Part shown: positions 17,593 through 26,651 of the stretch, in pieces
How the letters are laid out: each line of letters opens with the position of its first letter
How positions within the stretch are numbered: position 1 is the first letter of the stretch
Source of the DNA: JAJDTQ01 sp965219905
Lineage (GTDB): Bacteria > Desulfobacterota > Binatia > UBA9968 > JAJDTQ01
Direction: 5' to 3'
Length of the DNA stretch: 64,000 nucleotides
Assembly (NCBI GenBank): GCA_965219905.1
Contig: CBDCOS010000002.1
Location: 1,736,001-1,800,000 of the forward strand
The notes under the pieces: generated by a model
What the model was told of the DNA's origin: nothing
The model's input: only the letters and a program-made list of their open reading frames with translations
Database searches by the model: none
Program-made: the position numbers and the translations under genes

Positions 17593-19022
17593 TCCTCAAC
17601 CCCCAGCTTCGACCGGATCGCGTCCGCGATCCCTTGCGCCAGCCTCTGTATCTCCACCTCCGACTCGCCCTCGATCATCACCCGGGCCAGCGGCTCGGTG
17701 CCGGAGTAGCGCACCAGCACCCGGCCCCGGCCGTCCAGCCGGTGCTCGCTCTCGGCGATGCGCGCCTGCACCTGATCCAGCTCGGAGAACGGCCGCCGCT
17801 CGCGGACCGGCACGTTCATCACCACCTGCGGCAGCTTGCCCATGATCCGGCGCAGCTCGCTCAGGGGCTTTTCCTGCTCGACCATCAGCGCCAGCACCTG
17901 CAGCGCCGTGAGACAGCCGTCGCCGGTAGTGTTGTGGTCCAGGAACACCAGGTGTCCCGACTGCTCGCCGCCCAGGTTGTGTCCGCCCTCGCGCATGGCC
18001 TCCACCACGTAACGGTCGCCGATGCCCGTCCTCAGGACCTCGATGCCGTGGCCGCGGAGGGCAACGTCCAACCCCATGTTGCTCATCACCGTAGCCACCA
18101 CGGCCCCGGTGGGCAGACGGCCCGCGCACTTCATCTCGATGGCGCACATGGCAAGCACCTCGTCGCCGTCCACCAGTACGCCCTCCTCGTCGATGAAGAG
18201 CGCCCGGTCGGCATCGCCGTCCAGGCACACCGCGAGGTCGGCGCCGTGCTCCCGGAGCGCCGCCCGCGCCTTCTCGGGATGCGTCGAGCCGCAGTCCAGG
18301 TTGATGTTGGTGCCGTCGGGCTCCGCCGCCACGGGAATGACCTCGGCCCCGAGCTCCCGCAGGACGTCCGGCGCCACCCGGTACGCCGCGCCGTTGGCGC
18401 AGTCCACGACGATCCTCACGCCCTCCAGGGTCAGGTGCCCGGGAAACGTCCCCTTGAGAAACGCGATGGTCCTTCCCACGGCGTCGTCGATGCGGTGGGC
18501 CTTGCCGATGTCCGTTGCCGCCGGCCGGTGCGGGCCGTATTCCTCGTCCCGGACCAGGGTCTCCATGCGCCGCTCCCAGGCATCGGGGAGCTTGAAGCCG
18601 TCGCCGGAGAAGAACTTGATGCCGTTGTCCTGATACGGGTTGTGGGACGCGGAGATCACCACCCCGGCGTCCGCCCGCATGCTGCGGGTGAGGAACGCCA
18701 CGGCCGGGGTCGGCAGGGGGCCCACCAGCAGGACGTCCGAGCCCATGGAGCAGATCCCGGAGGCCAGGGCGGTCTCGAACATGTAGCCCGACAGGCGGGT
18801 GTCCTTGCCGATGAGTATCCGCCGCCGATGGGTGCGCCTTCTTCCCAGGGCGCCGCGCGCCGCCTTCCCTCCGTCCTGATCGCCGACCACGTGGGCGATG
18901 GCCCGGCCCAGCCTCAAGGACGTCTCCGAGGTCATGGGCTCCTGGTTGGCGGTGCCGCGGATGCCGTCGGTGCCGAACAGCCGGGGCCGGCCCGGAGCCG
19001 CCTGGGGTCGGTCGGATGTCAT
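17589..19022 (-). CDS. glmM: Phosphoglucosamine mutase
   Basis: Converts glucosamine-6-phosphate to glucosamine-1-phosphate for peptidoglycan and lipopolysaccharide precursors. FGTDGIRG near the start, phosphoserine loop VVISASHNPYQDNG, metal loop LDGDADR and the C-terminal RYSGTEP phosphate loop are all present. 477 residues is about 25-30 more than usual. Most of the excess is a basic insert (KAARGALGRRRTHRRR, about residues 54-69) just before the ILIGKDTR strand. It overlaps folP by 4 bases (ATGA). Confidence 0.94.
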   Translation of the reverse strand: MTSDRPQAAPGRPRLFGTDGIRGTANQEPMTSETSLRLGRAIAHVVGDQDGGKAARGALGRRRTHRRRILIGKDTRLSGYMFETALASGICSMGSDVLLVGPLPTPAVAFLTRSMRADAGVVISASHNPYQDNGIKFFSGDGFKLPDAWERRMETLVRDEEYGPHRPAATDIGKAHRIDDAVGRTIAFLKGTFPGHLTLEGVRIVVDCANGAAYRVAPDVLRELGAEVIPVAAEPDGTNINLDCGSTHPEKARAALREHGADLAVCLDGDADRALFIDEEGVLVDGDEVLAMCAIEMKCAGRLPTGAVVATVMSNMGLDVALRGHGIEVLRTGIGDRYVVEAMREGGHNLGGEQSGHLVFLDHNTTGDGCLTALQVLALMVEQEKPLSELRRIMGKLPQVVMNVPVRERRPFSELDQVQARIAESEHRLDGRGRVLVRYSGTEPLARVMIEGESEVEIQRLAQGIADAIRSKLGVEE

Positions 19023-19993
19023 GGGATCCCTTCCGGACCATCGGCGGACGGCGAACCCGTGGAGCGCCCGCCCGTGCCCGTTTCCGCGCGGATCGCATCC
19101 GCCACGCGTACCGCCCTGCAGGTCTCCGGCACGTCGTGGACCCTCACGATGCGCGCTCCCGCCAGCACCGCGGCCACCGCGCCGGCAAGGCTTCCCTCCA
19201 GCCGGCCCGCCGGTCCGGCTTCCGGCTGCGCCGCAGGTCCCCCCAGCCGGCCGAGGAACGACTTGCGCGACAGGCCCACCAGCACCGGCCGCCCCAGTTC
19301 CCCCAGGGTGCGCAGGTGCCGCAACAACGCCAGGTTGTGGTGCAGCTCTTTGCCGAAGCCGATGCCCGGATCCACGACGATCCGGTGGGCCGCGATGCCG
19401 CTCCGCACCGCGTGGGCCACCCGCTCCCGGAGGAACGCGGCGACCTCCCCTACCACGTCGCCGTAGCGCGGCGCGAGCTGCATGGTGCGGGGCCGGCCCT
19501 GCATGTGCATGAGCACCACCGGAACCTCCTCGCGCGCCACCAGGCCGGCCATGGCCGGATCGAACCGCAGGGCGCTGATGTCGTTCACCATGTCCGCGCC
19601 GGCCTCCAGTGCTCCGCCGGCCACCTCCGCCTTGTAGGTGTCGATGCTGATGGGGACCGGGGTCCGTTGCCGCAACCCGCGAATCACCGGCAGCACCCGT
19701 TCGAGCTCCTCGGCGGCCGAAACCGCGGACGCACCCGGACGCGTGGACTCTCCGCCCACGTCCACGATGCTCGCCCCCTGACGCGCCATCTCCACGCCCC
19801 GGGCCACCGCGGACTCGACGTCCGGATACCGGCCGCCGTCGGAGAAGGAATCGGGGGTCACGTTGAGGACCCCCATCACCGCAGTGCGGCCGCGCAGGTC
19901 CACCTGCCCGTGGCGCATGGCCAGCACCGCGTCCGTCGCCGGGCCGAAGTCGGCGAACGGTGACGGCTCGGGCCAGCTTGCCTTGGTACGCAT
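19019..19993 (-). CDS. folP: Dihydropteroate synthase
   Basis: Joins p-aminobenzoate to dihydropterin pyrophosphate in folate synthesis. TIM-barrel with VMGVLNVTPDSFSDGG, DVGGESTRPGA, VNDISAL and IVVDPGIGFGKEL. 324 residues is longer than the common 270-285: about 25 residues precede the usual start (an internal ATG begins MRHGQVDLRG) and the C-terminus ends in a low-complexity Gly/Ser/Pro tail. Coupled to glmM by a 4-base overlap and 76 bases after ftsH. Confidence 0.94.
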   Translation of the reverse strand: MRTKASWPEPSPFADFGPATDAVLAMRHGQVDLRGRTAVMGVLNVTPDSFSDGGRYPDVESAVARGVEMARQGASIVDVGGESTRPGASAVSAAEELERVLPVIRGLRQRTPVPISIDTYKAEVAGGALEAGADMVNDISALRFDPAMAGLVAREEVPVVLMHMQGRPRTMQLAPRYGDVVGEVAAFLRERVAHAVRSGIAAHRIVVDPGIGFGKELHHNLALLRHLRTLGELGRPVLVGLSRKSFLGRLGGPAAQPEAGPAGRLEGSLAGAVAAVLAGARIVRVHDVPETCRAVRVADAIRAETGTGGRSTGSPSADGPEGIP

Positions 19994-20020
19994 GATTGGA
20001 CTCTGGGAACGGGCAGGAGC

Positions 20021-20069
20021 GGGGTTCGGACCCGCCCGTGTGCGGGCGCGGGCGGTTTCAAGCCCGCCC
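20021..20069. repeat. Short GC-rich palindromic repeat (GGCGGG-TTTCAA-CCGCC family)
   Basis: Between ftsH and folP. The core is GGGCGG at 20050-20055, then TTTCAAGC, then CCGCCC at 20064-20069, preceded by a second CCCGCCC...GGGCG inverted pair. Related copies lie at 40747-40765 and 47189-47207. Confidence 0.6.
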
Positions 20070-21902
20070 CTACGCGGGAACGGGTGTCGTGGGCAGGTCG
20101 GGACCGCTGTCCGCCATGTACTCCTTGACGATGACGTCGATCTCGGTGCCGTCCAGCACTTCCTTGTCCAGCAACTCCCTGGCGACCCGGTGCAGGAGGT
20201 CGAGGTGGGTGGTCAGGATCTCCTTGGCCTTGTTGTAGCACTCCTGGATGATGTGCCGGACTTCCTTGTCGATCTCGACCGCGGTGCTTTCCGAGTAGTC
20301 CTGCTGCTGGGTGAAGTCCCGGCCGAGGAAGATCTGCTCTTCCTTCTTGCCGAAGGTCATGGGCCCCAGCTTCTCGCTCATGCCCCACTCGCAGACCATC
20401 CGGTGAGCGATCTCGGTGGCGCGCTCGATGTCGTTGCCGGCGCCCGTGGTCATGTGGTCGAGGATCAACTCTTCCGCGACCCGCCCGCCGAACAGGATCG
20501 TGACGTTGTTCAGGAGATGCTGCTTGTCCTGGCTGTGGCGCTCGTCCATGGGAAGCTGCTGGGTCAGGCCCAGCGCCATCCCCCGCGGGATGATGGTCAC
20601 CTTGTGGACCGGGTCCGCCCCCGGCAGGAGCTTCGCCACCAGCGCATGGCCGGACTCGTGATAGGCGGTATTCCGCTTCTCCTCGTCGCTGATGATCATG
20701 CTCTTGCGCTCGGTCCCCATCATGACCTTGTCCTTGGCCAACTCGAAGTCGTTCATGTTGACCTTGTCCTTGTCGTTCCGGGCCGCGAGCAGGGCCGCCT
20801 CGTTCACCAGGTTCTCGAGGTCCGCGCCGGCGAAACCCGGGGTCCCCCGGGCCAGCACACGGATGTCGACGTCGCCGTCCAGCGGCACCTGCCGGCTGTG
20901 CACCGCCAGGATGCCTTCGCGGCCCTTGACGTCGGGCCGCGGCACCACCACGCGGCGGTCGAACCGCCCCGGCCGCAGCAGCGCCGGGTCCAGCACGTCG
21001 GGCCGGTTGGTGGCGGCGATGAGGATCACGCCGTCGTTGGCCTCGAACCCGTCCATCTCCACCAGCAACTGGTTCAGGGTCTGCTCGCGCTCGTCGTGGC
21101 CGCCGCCGAGTCCGGCGCCGCGCTGGCGTCCGACCGCGTCGATCTCGTCCACGAAGACGATGCACGGCGCCTGCTTCTTGGCCTGCACGAACAGGTCCCG
21201 CACCCGCGAGGCGCCCACGCCCACGAACATCTCGACGAAGTCCGAGCCGCTGATGCTGAAGAACGGCACCCCGGCCTCACCCGCGATGGCCCGCGCCAGC
21301 AGGGTCTTGCCGGTGCCCGGCGGGCCCACCAGCAGGCAGCCCTTGGGGATGCGGCCGCCCAGGCGGGTGAACTTCTTGGGGTCCTTGAGGAACGCGATGA
21401 CTTCCTGGAGCTCGTCCTTGGCCTCGTCCACCCCGGCGACGTCGCTGAACGTGACCCGCGCCTGGTTCTCGTTCAAAAGGCGCGCCCGGCTCTTGCCGAA
21501 GGACATGGCCTTGCCGCCTCCCACCTGCATCTGCCGCATGAAGAAGATCCAGACGCCGATCAGCAGCAGCATGGGGAACCAGTTGACCAACAAGACGAAA
21601 TACCACGGGGAATCGTCCTCGGGCTTGGCGGCGATGCGGATGTTCTTCTCCCGCAATGTCTTCACCATGTCCGGGTCGCTGGGAGAAAAGGTCCGGAAGC
21701 GCTCGCCGCTCTGGTACTTGCCGTGGACGTGCTGTCCCTGGATCGTCACCTCCTGCACGTCGCCGCGCTCCACCGCGGACCAGAAGTCGCTGAAGATGAT
21801 CTCGGGCTCCCGCCCCTGCTGGCGGGTGAAGACGTTGAACAACAACAGGAACATCAGCCCCAGGACAAGCCACAGGGCAAGGTTTTTGGTCGCTTGGTTC
21901 AA
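20070..21902 (-). CDS. ftsH: ATP-dependent zinc metalloprotease FtsH
   Basis: Membrane-bound AAA+ protease that removes misfolded membrane proteins and regulators. About 610 residues. TM1 is at about 5-22 and TM2 near residue 100, with a periplasmic loop between them. The AAA domain has Walker A VGPPGTGKTLLARA, Walker B FVDEIDAVG and SRH ATNRPDVLDPALLRPGRFDR; the protease site is HESGH. I choose TTG 21902 as the start: it gives the family-like NQATKNLALWL and has GGAG ten bases before it. A TTG at 21917 is also in frame but has no room for a ribosome site. Confidence 0.95.
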   Translation of the reverse strand: MNQATKNLALWLVLGLMFLLLFNVFTRQQGREPEIIFSDFWSAVERGDVQEVTIQGQHVHGKYQSGERFRTFSPSDPDMVKTLREKNIRIAAKPEDDSPWYFVLLVNWFPMLLLIGVWIFFMRQMQVGGGKAMSFGKSRARLLNENQARVTFSDVAGVDEAKDELQEVIAFLKDPKKFTRLGGRIPKGCLLVGPPGTGKTLLARAIAGEAGVPFFSISGSDFVEMFVGVGASRVRDLFVQAKKQAPCIVFVDEIDAVGRQRGAGLGGGHDEREQTLNQLLVEMDGFEANDGVILIAATNRPDVLDPALLRPGRFDRRVVVPRPDVKGREGILAVHSRQVPLDGDVDIRVLARGTPGFAGADLENLVNEAALLAARNDKDKVNMNDFELAKDKVMMGTERKSMIISDEEKRNTAYHESGHALVAKLLPGADPVHKVTIIPRGMALGLTQQLPMDERHSQDKQHLLNNVTILFGGRVAEELILDHMTTGAGNDIERATEIAHRMVCEWGMSEKLGPMTFGKKEEQIFLGRDFTQQQDYSESTAVEIDKEVRHIIQECYNKAKEILTTHLDLLHRVARELLDKEVLDGTEIDVIVKEYMADSGPDLPTTPVPA

Positions 21903-21941
21903 AGGGGGTTTCTCCAACCTTCTGCTTCCCCGGAAAAAGTT

Positions 21942-21970
21942 AACATAGGGGTATGCCTACTTCAATTCAA
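21942..21970 (-). promoter_or_regulatory. Promoter upstream of ftsH
   Basis: Minus strand: TTGAAT at 21970-21965, 17-base spacer, TATGTT at 21947-21942. Places a start about 30 bases before the ftsH start codon, inside the tilS-ftsH gap, so ftsH and the genes after it can be transcribed apart from tilS. Confidence 0.5.
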
Positions 21971-22038
21971 TAAGAACCGGAACGGCCCAAGTCAACCGAG
22001 CGGCGCGGGCGGGGCGACGGGCGGCCACCGGGACGCCG

Positions 22039-23448
22039 CTACCGGAGCTTGACCCGCCAGACCGTCCGGGTGCGGGGCTCCAACCTGGCGAGATCGCTCC
22101 GGGCGCAGCCCGGAACCCACAGGATCTCCTCCCCGGCCAGCAGCAGCGGCAGGGTCCGGCGCCGGGAACGGGGGACCTTCCGGTCGATGAAGAGGTCCTT
22201 GAGCTTCTTGTGGCCGGTCATGCCCAGCGGCCGGAACCGGTCGCCGGGGCGGAAGTTGCGCAGGCGGAGCTCCCCGCCGTCGCGCTGGACCCCGGAGAGG
22301 TCGAAGGCGGCTTCGAAAGGACTCTCCGGCCGTTCCCGCCCTGTGGTACACCACGCGGTGACCCGGACCCCGGCCTCCGGGACCGCCACCTCGCCCTCCA
22401 GCGGGAGCGGGTAGGAGTAATTCCCCGACGGGAGCACGGCAGCGGCCTGGACCAGCCGGACGGAATCATACTCCCGGACCGCCGTCCAGCCGCCCGGTAA
22501 GGACACCCTGCCGTGGGGGCGGGTTCCGGCGGCCACCCGCAAGACGGCTTCCACGTGGGCGAAGCCGATACGCCGCAGGGTCCCCAGTCCGCGGTTGAGC
22601 CAGAATCGCACCATCCGGGGCCGCAGCTCGGGCTCCAGCGCCAGAAAGGCGGCGCGGTCCAGCGCGTCCCCGGGGGCCACCTGGCCATAAGCATCCGCTA
22701 CCTGCCGCTCCAGCCACGCGTGGTCGGACCGCAGCATCACGGCGAGCCTGGCAAGCCGGCTCTCCAGGCCGCCGTCGCTCCGGCTCCCGAGCTCGGGCAA
22801 CAGCGACCGGCGGACCCAGTTCCGGAGGTACCGCGTGTCGCGGTTGGTGCGGTCCTCCCGGTAGTCCAGCCCCCGGGCGGCCAGATATTCGAGGATCTCG
22901 TCCCGGGAGACCTCCAGCAGCGGACGGATCAACAGGGCTTCCTCGGCACCGGCCACGTCCGGGGCCAGGGGCCGCACCGCCGGCATGCCCATCAGGCCAT
23001 CCGGTCCGCAGCCGCGGAGCAGCCACATCAGCATGGTCTCCACCTGGTCGCCGCGGTTGTGGCCCACCGCCACCTTGCGGATACCCCGGCTCGCGGCCAG
23101 CTCCGCGAAGAACCGGTAACGCTCCTCCCGGGCCAGGGCCTCCACGTTGGCGCCGGGGCAGTCCCGGCCGGACCGCGTCGGTTCCGGACGCGTCAGATGA
23201 AAGGGCAACGAAAGCCGGGCCGCCATGTCGCGGACGAACTCGGAGTCCTCCCGGCTCTCGTGTCCGCGGATGCCGTGGTCCACGTGGGCCACCTCCAGGC
23301 GGAGACCGAGGGGCAATCCGATCTCCCGAAGGAGGTGCAGCAACGCCACGGAATCCGGGCCGCCGGACACGCCCACGAGCACGGCCTCACCGGGCGCCAG
23401 CATGCCGTCCCGGACGAGTGTCTCGGCCAACTGTGTATCGAGGCTCAT
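22039..23448 (-). CDS. tilS: tRNA(Ile)-lysidine synthase
   Basis: Converts C34 of tRNA-Ile(CAU) to lysidine, changing both its codon reading and its charging. 469 residues from ATG 23448 (MSLDTQLAETLVRDG). PP-loop VGVSGGPDSVALL is near residue 25, followed by VAHVDHGIRG and NRGDQVETMLMWLLRG. The C-terminal part has RPGDRFRPLGM and KLKDLFIDRKVPRSRR, the usual TilS_C blocks. The frame is open further upstream, but those residues do not match TilS. It leads the ftsH-folP-glmM run, as in other Deltaproteobacteria. Confidence 0.93.
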   Translation of the reverse strand: MSLDTQLAETLVRDGMLAPGEAVLVGVSGGPDSVALLHLLREIGLPLGLRLEVAHVDHGIRGHESREDSEFVRDMAARLSLPFHLTRPEPTRSGRDCPGANVEALAREERYRFFAELAASRGIRKVAVGHNRGDQVETMLMWLLRGCGPDGLMGMPAVRPLAPDVAGAEEALLIRPLLEVSRDEILEYLAARGLDYREDRTNRDTRYLRNWVRRSLLPELGSRSDGGLESRLARLAVMLRSDHAWLERQVADAYGQVAPGDALDRAAFLALEPELRPRMVRFWLNRGLGTLRRIGFAHVEAVLRVAAGTRPHGRVSLPGGWTAVREYDSVRLVQAAAVLPSGNYSYPLPLEGEVAVPEAGVRVTAWCTTGRERPESPFEAAFDLSGVQRDGGELRLRNFRPGDRFRPLGMTGHKKLKDLFIDRKVPRSRRRTLPLLLAGEEILWVPGCARSDLARLEPRTRTVWRVKLR

Positions 23449-23579
23449 GGAGGGGAGAAAGGTTTGTCGCCCCGCTTCGCGGGTGCTATTACCTTGAAAA
23501 ACTTCAGGATACACCGCGCCGGAGCCGCCCACAAACAAAGAAAGCCAAGGGAAATCGCCAACAACCCAAGGAGAACCGC

Positions 23580-24752
23580 ATGGCCTCACCGTTGAACCCA
23601 CCCCGGAGAATCCTTCTCGGACCCGGCCCCAGCAACCCGCATCCAAGCGTGCTGGAGGCGCTGTCCGCACCCGTGGTCGGGCACCTGGATCCTGAATTCT
23701 TCAAGATCATGGAAGAGAGCAAGGCCATGCTGCGCCGGCTGTTCCACACCGAGAACGAGCTGACCTTCCCGGTGTCCGGCACCGGCAGCGCGGGCATGGA
23801 GACCTGCCTCGTGAACCTCATCGAGGAAGGCGACACCGTGCTGGTATGCGTGAACGGCGTCTTCGGCACCCGCATGGCGGACATCGTCGAGCGCCTGGGC
23901 GGGAACCTCGTCAAGGTCGAGGCCCCCTGGGGGGAGATCATCCGGCCCGAGCAGGTGGAGCAGGCGCTGAAGGAGAACAAGGTCGACCTGGTGACCCTCG
24001 TGCACGCCGAGACCTCCACCGGCGTGTGGCAGCCGGTGGAGGAGATCTCCCGGCTCGCCCACGACGCCGGCGCCCTGCTGGTGCTGGACACCGTGACCTC
24101 GCTCGGCGGCTGTCCCGTGACCCTGGACGCCTGGAACGTGGACGCCGCCTACAGCGGCACCCAGAAGTGCCTGAGCTGCCCCCCCGGCCTTTCGCCGGTG
24201 TCCTTCAACCAGGCCGCCCGCGACAAGCTGGGCCGGCGCAAGGGCAAGGTCAAGAGTTGGTACCTGGACCTCACCATGATCGAGCGCTACTGGGGCGAGG
24301 ACCGCGCCTACCACCACACCGCCCCCATCTCCATGAACTACGGGCTCCACGCGGCCCTGAGCGAGGTGGAGAAGGAAGGCCTGGAAGCCCGGTTCGCAAG
24401 GCACGAGCTGAACCACCGGGCCCTGGTGGCGGGCCTGGAGGTACTGGGCATTCCCCTCGCCTCCCAGGAGGGCCACCGCCTGTGGATGCTCAACAGCGTC
24501 AAGATCCCCGAGGGCGTCAACGACGCCGGCCTGCGGAAGCGGCTGCTGCTGGACTTCAACATCGAGATCGGCGGCGGCCTCGGCGCCCTCGCCGGCAAGA
24601 CTTGGCGCATCGGGCTGATGGGGGAGTCGAGCCGGAGGGAGAACGTGGTCGCGCTCGTCCAGGCGCTCGGACAGATACTGAAGGAAGAGGGCGCGGACAT
24701 TCCGGTAGCGGATGCCATAGGGGCCATCGAGGGGGTGTACGCCGGTACTTGA
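23580..24752 (+). CDS. Class V aminotransferase, alanine-glyoxylate / serine-pyruvate type
   Basis: PLP enzyme of 390 residues. RRILLGPGPSNPHPSVLEA and the substrate-side GHLDPEF are the standard start of alanine-glyoxylate and serine-pyruvate aminotransferases. SGTQKCLSCPPG contains the PLP lysine and LVLDTVTSLGG the PLP-ring aspartate. AAGGAG stands 8 bases before ATG 23580, which decides the start. It begins a plus-strand run with the Rieske oxygenase genes, 52 bases downstream. The likely job is glyoxylate or serine nitrogen transfer; the donor is not determined by sequence. Confidence 0.88.
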   Translation: MASPLNPPRRILLGPGPSNPHPSVLEALSAPVVGHLDPEFFKIMEESKAMLRRLFHTENELTFPVSGTGSAGMETCLVNLIEEGDTVLVCVNGVFGTRMADIVERLGGNLVKVEAPWGEIIRPEQVEQALKENKVDLVTLVHAETSTGVWQPVEEISRLAHDAGALLVLDTVTSLGGCPVTLDAWNVDAAYSGTQKCLSCPPGLSPVSFNQAARDKLGRRKGKVKSWYLDLTMIERYWGEDRAYHHTAPISMNYGLHAALSEVEKEGLEARFARHELNHRALVAGLEVLGIPLASQEGHRLWMLNSVKIPEGVNDAGLRKRLLLDFNIEIGGGLGALAGKTWRIGLMGESSRRENVVALVQALGQILKEEGADIPVADAIGAIEGVYAGT

Positions 24753-24804
24753 CAGGAGCGGATGCCGGCAGCCGGATGTCCGGAATGAACGGTCGGAGTA
24801 TGTG

Positions 24805-26142
24805 ATGGACAGTACCCCCTATCGACGCAGCTTCCGCGATCTGGTCGATGACCGGGTCGACGAGGGAGTCTTCCGCGTCGACCGGGCGGTCTACAACGAC
24901 GAGGCGGTCTTCGAGGCGGAGATGCAGCGCATCTTCGAGGGCGGATGGGTCTTCCTCTGCCACGAGAGCCAGGTGGAGAAGCCGGGGGACTACTGGTCCA
25001 CCGAGATCGGCCGCCAGCCGGTCTTCGTGATGCGCCAGACGGATGGGGCGCTGGGCTGCTTCCTCAACGTCTGTTCCCATCGCGGCGCGCTGGTGACGCC
25101 GCTCAAGCAGGGAAACGCCAACGTGCTCACCTGCCGTTTCCACGGCTGGGTGTACGACCGCGGCGGACGCTGCATCCGGATCAAGAACGAGGAGGGAGGC
25201 TACGCCGCGACGGAACGCTCGGGCGGACGCTTCGACCTCCCCCGGATCGGCGCCCTGGACTCGTACAAGGGGTTCGTGTTCGGGAGCCTGAGAGGCGACG
25301 TGCCCCCGCTCCGGGACTACCTGGCGGCGGCGGGGCGCTGGATCGACCTCCTGGCGGATCAGGCGCAACACGGGCTGGAGGTCGTGCCCGGCTGCTCCAC
25401 CTACGTGGTCCACGGCAACTGGAAACTGCAGGCCGAGAACAGCGTGGACGGCTACCACGTGACCACGCTCCACAGCGTTTTCGCCGCCACCACGGCCCAG
25501 CGCGAGGCACGCGACGGCACGGCCGGCATGGGCCGGACCGAGTCCGGGCGCATAAGGGGCAAGGTGCCCAGCGGCACCTACGACTTCGGGAACGGACACA
25601 TGGGGCTGTGGGCGCTGCACACCACGCCGCATGTGCGGCCGATCTACGAGGCGCGGGCGTGGCTCGAAGAGAATCTCGAACCGGCGAAGGTCGACTGGAT
25701 CCTCAACCGCGGCCGCAACCTGTATCTCTTCCCCAACGTGATGCTGATGGACAACCCGTCGACGCAGATCCGGCTGGTGAAGCCGGTCTCGACCGGATTG
25801 ACCGAGGTCTCGGTCTATTGCATCGCCCCGAAGAGAGAGAGCCGGGCGGCACGGTCCGCGCGGCTCAGGAAGTTCGAGGATTTCTACCTCACGGCCGGGA
25901 TGGCGACCTCGGACGATGCCGCGGCGCTCGAGGCCATCCAGGACGGCTCTCTCGGGCCGCCGAGCCAGTGGAACGACATGACCCGCGGGTTGCCCGCCCT
26001 CGTGGCCGGCCCCGACCGGGACGCCCGCGACCTGGGCTTCGACCCGGTGTCGTCCTGCCCCGACTGGGAGCACGAGGGAATGTTCCACGGTTTCTACCGC
26101 GCCTGGCTGGATCGCCTGGAGAGGGAGCGGGACGCCGGATGA
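24805..26142 (+). CDS. Rieske ring-hydroxylating oxygenase, large subunit
   Basis: Catalytic alpha subunit, 445 residues. The Rieske cluster ligands are CSH (about 83-85) and CRFH (about 104-107). The mononuclear iron site begins with ENSVDGYHVTTLH, giving the bridging Asp and two His ligands. Similarity of this block to ENGADGYHV places it nearest the benzoate/anthranilate dioxygenase branch. GGAG just before ATG 24805 sets the start. It overlaps the beta-subunit gene by 4 bases (ATGA). No ferredoxin or reductase gene is nearby, so electrons must come from elsewhere. Substrate unknown. Confidence 0.88.
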   Translation: MDSTPYRRSFRDLVDDRVDEGVFRVDRAVYNDEAVFEAEMQRIFEGGWVFLCHESQVEKPGDYWSTEIGRQPVFVMRQTDGALGCFLNVCSHRGALVTPLKQGNANVLTCRFHGWVYDRGGRCIRIKNEEGGYAATERSGGRFDLPRIGALDSYKGFVFGSLRGDVPPLRDYLAAAGRWIDLLADQAQHGLEVVPGCSTYVVHGNWKLQAENSVDGYHVTTLHSVFAATTAQREARDGTAGMGRTESGRIRGKVPSGTYDFGNGHMGLWALHTTPHVRPIYEARAWLEENLEPAKVDWILNRGRNLYLFPNVMLMDNPSTQIRLVKPVSTGLTEVSVYCIAPKRESRAARSARLRKFEDFYLTAGMATSDDAAALEAIQDGSLGPPSQWNDMTRGLPALVAGPDRDARDLGFDPVSSCPDWEHEGMFHGFYRAWLDRLERERDAG

Positions 26143-26645
26143 GCACGAACGGCATCGACGCGGCCCTGGAGCGCGAGGTCGCCGCGCTGATCAACCGCGA
26201 GGCGATGCTGCTCGACCGGCGCCGCTGGAAGGAGTGGCTCGAGCTCTATGCCGAGGATGCCGTGTACTGGGCGCCGGCCTGGGCAAGCGAGGAGGAGACC
26301 ACCACCGAGCCCGAGACCCAGCTCAACCTGCTCTACCTCAAGGACCGCGGCCGGCTCGAAGACCGGGTGTTCCGCATCGAGTCGCGCCAGTCATGGGCTT
26401 CGCTTCCCCTCGACCGCACGGTGCACGTCATCGGCAACGTGCTGGTGGAGAGCGCGGAGGGAGACGCGGTCGAAGCCACCGCCAACTGCATCGTGCACGT
26501 CTACGGCAAGAAAGGGGCCCAGACCCGCGGCAGCCGTTACGACTTCGCGTTCAGGCGCATCGACGGCGCGCTCAGGATCGCGCGGAAGAAGATCACCTTC
26601 ATCGACGACCGGCTCGAAGGGCCGGTGGACATCTATCACCTGTAG
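26139..26645 (+). CDS. Rieske ring-hydroxylating oxygenase, small (beta) subunit
   Basis: 168 residues with the NTF2-like/SnoaL-type fold of oxygenase beta subunits: an early NREAMLLDRRRWKEWLELYAE block, RVFRIESRQSW, and the C-terminal RKKITFIDD. It lacks metal ligands and has a structural role in an alpha3beta3 oxygenase. ATG overlaps the alpha-subunit stop, so the two are translated together. Confidence 0.88.
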   Translation: MSTNGIDAALEREVAALINREAMLLDRRRWKEWLELYAEDAVYWAPAWASEEETTTEPETQLNLLYLKDRGRLEDRVFRIESRQSWASLPLDRTVHVIGNVLVESAEGDAVEATANCIVHVYGKKGAQTRGSRYDFAFRRIDGALRIARKKITFIDDRLEGPVDIYHL

Positions 26646-26651
26646 AGAGCC

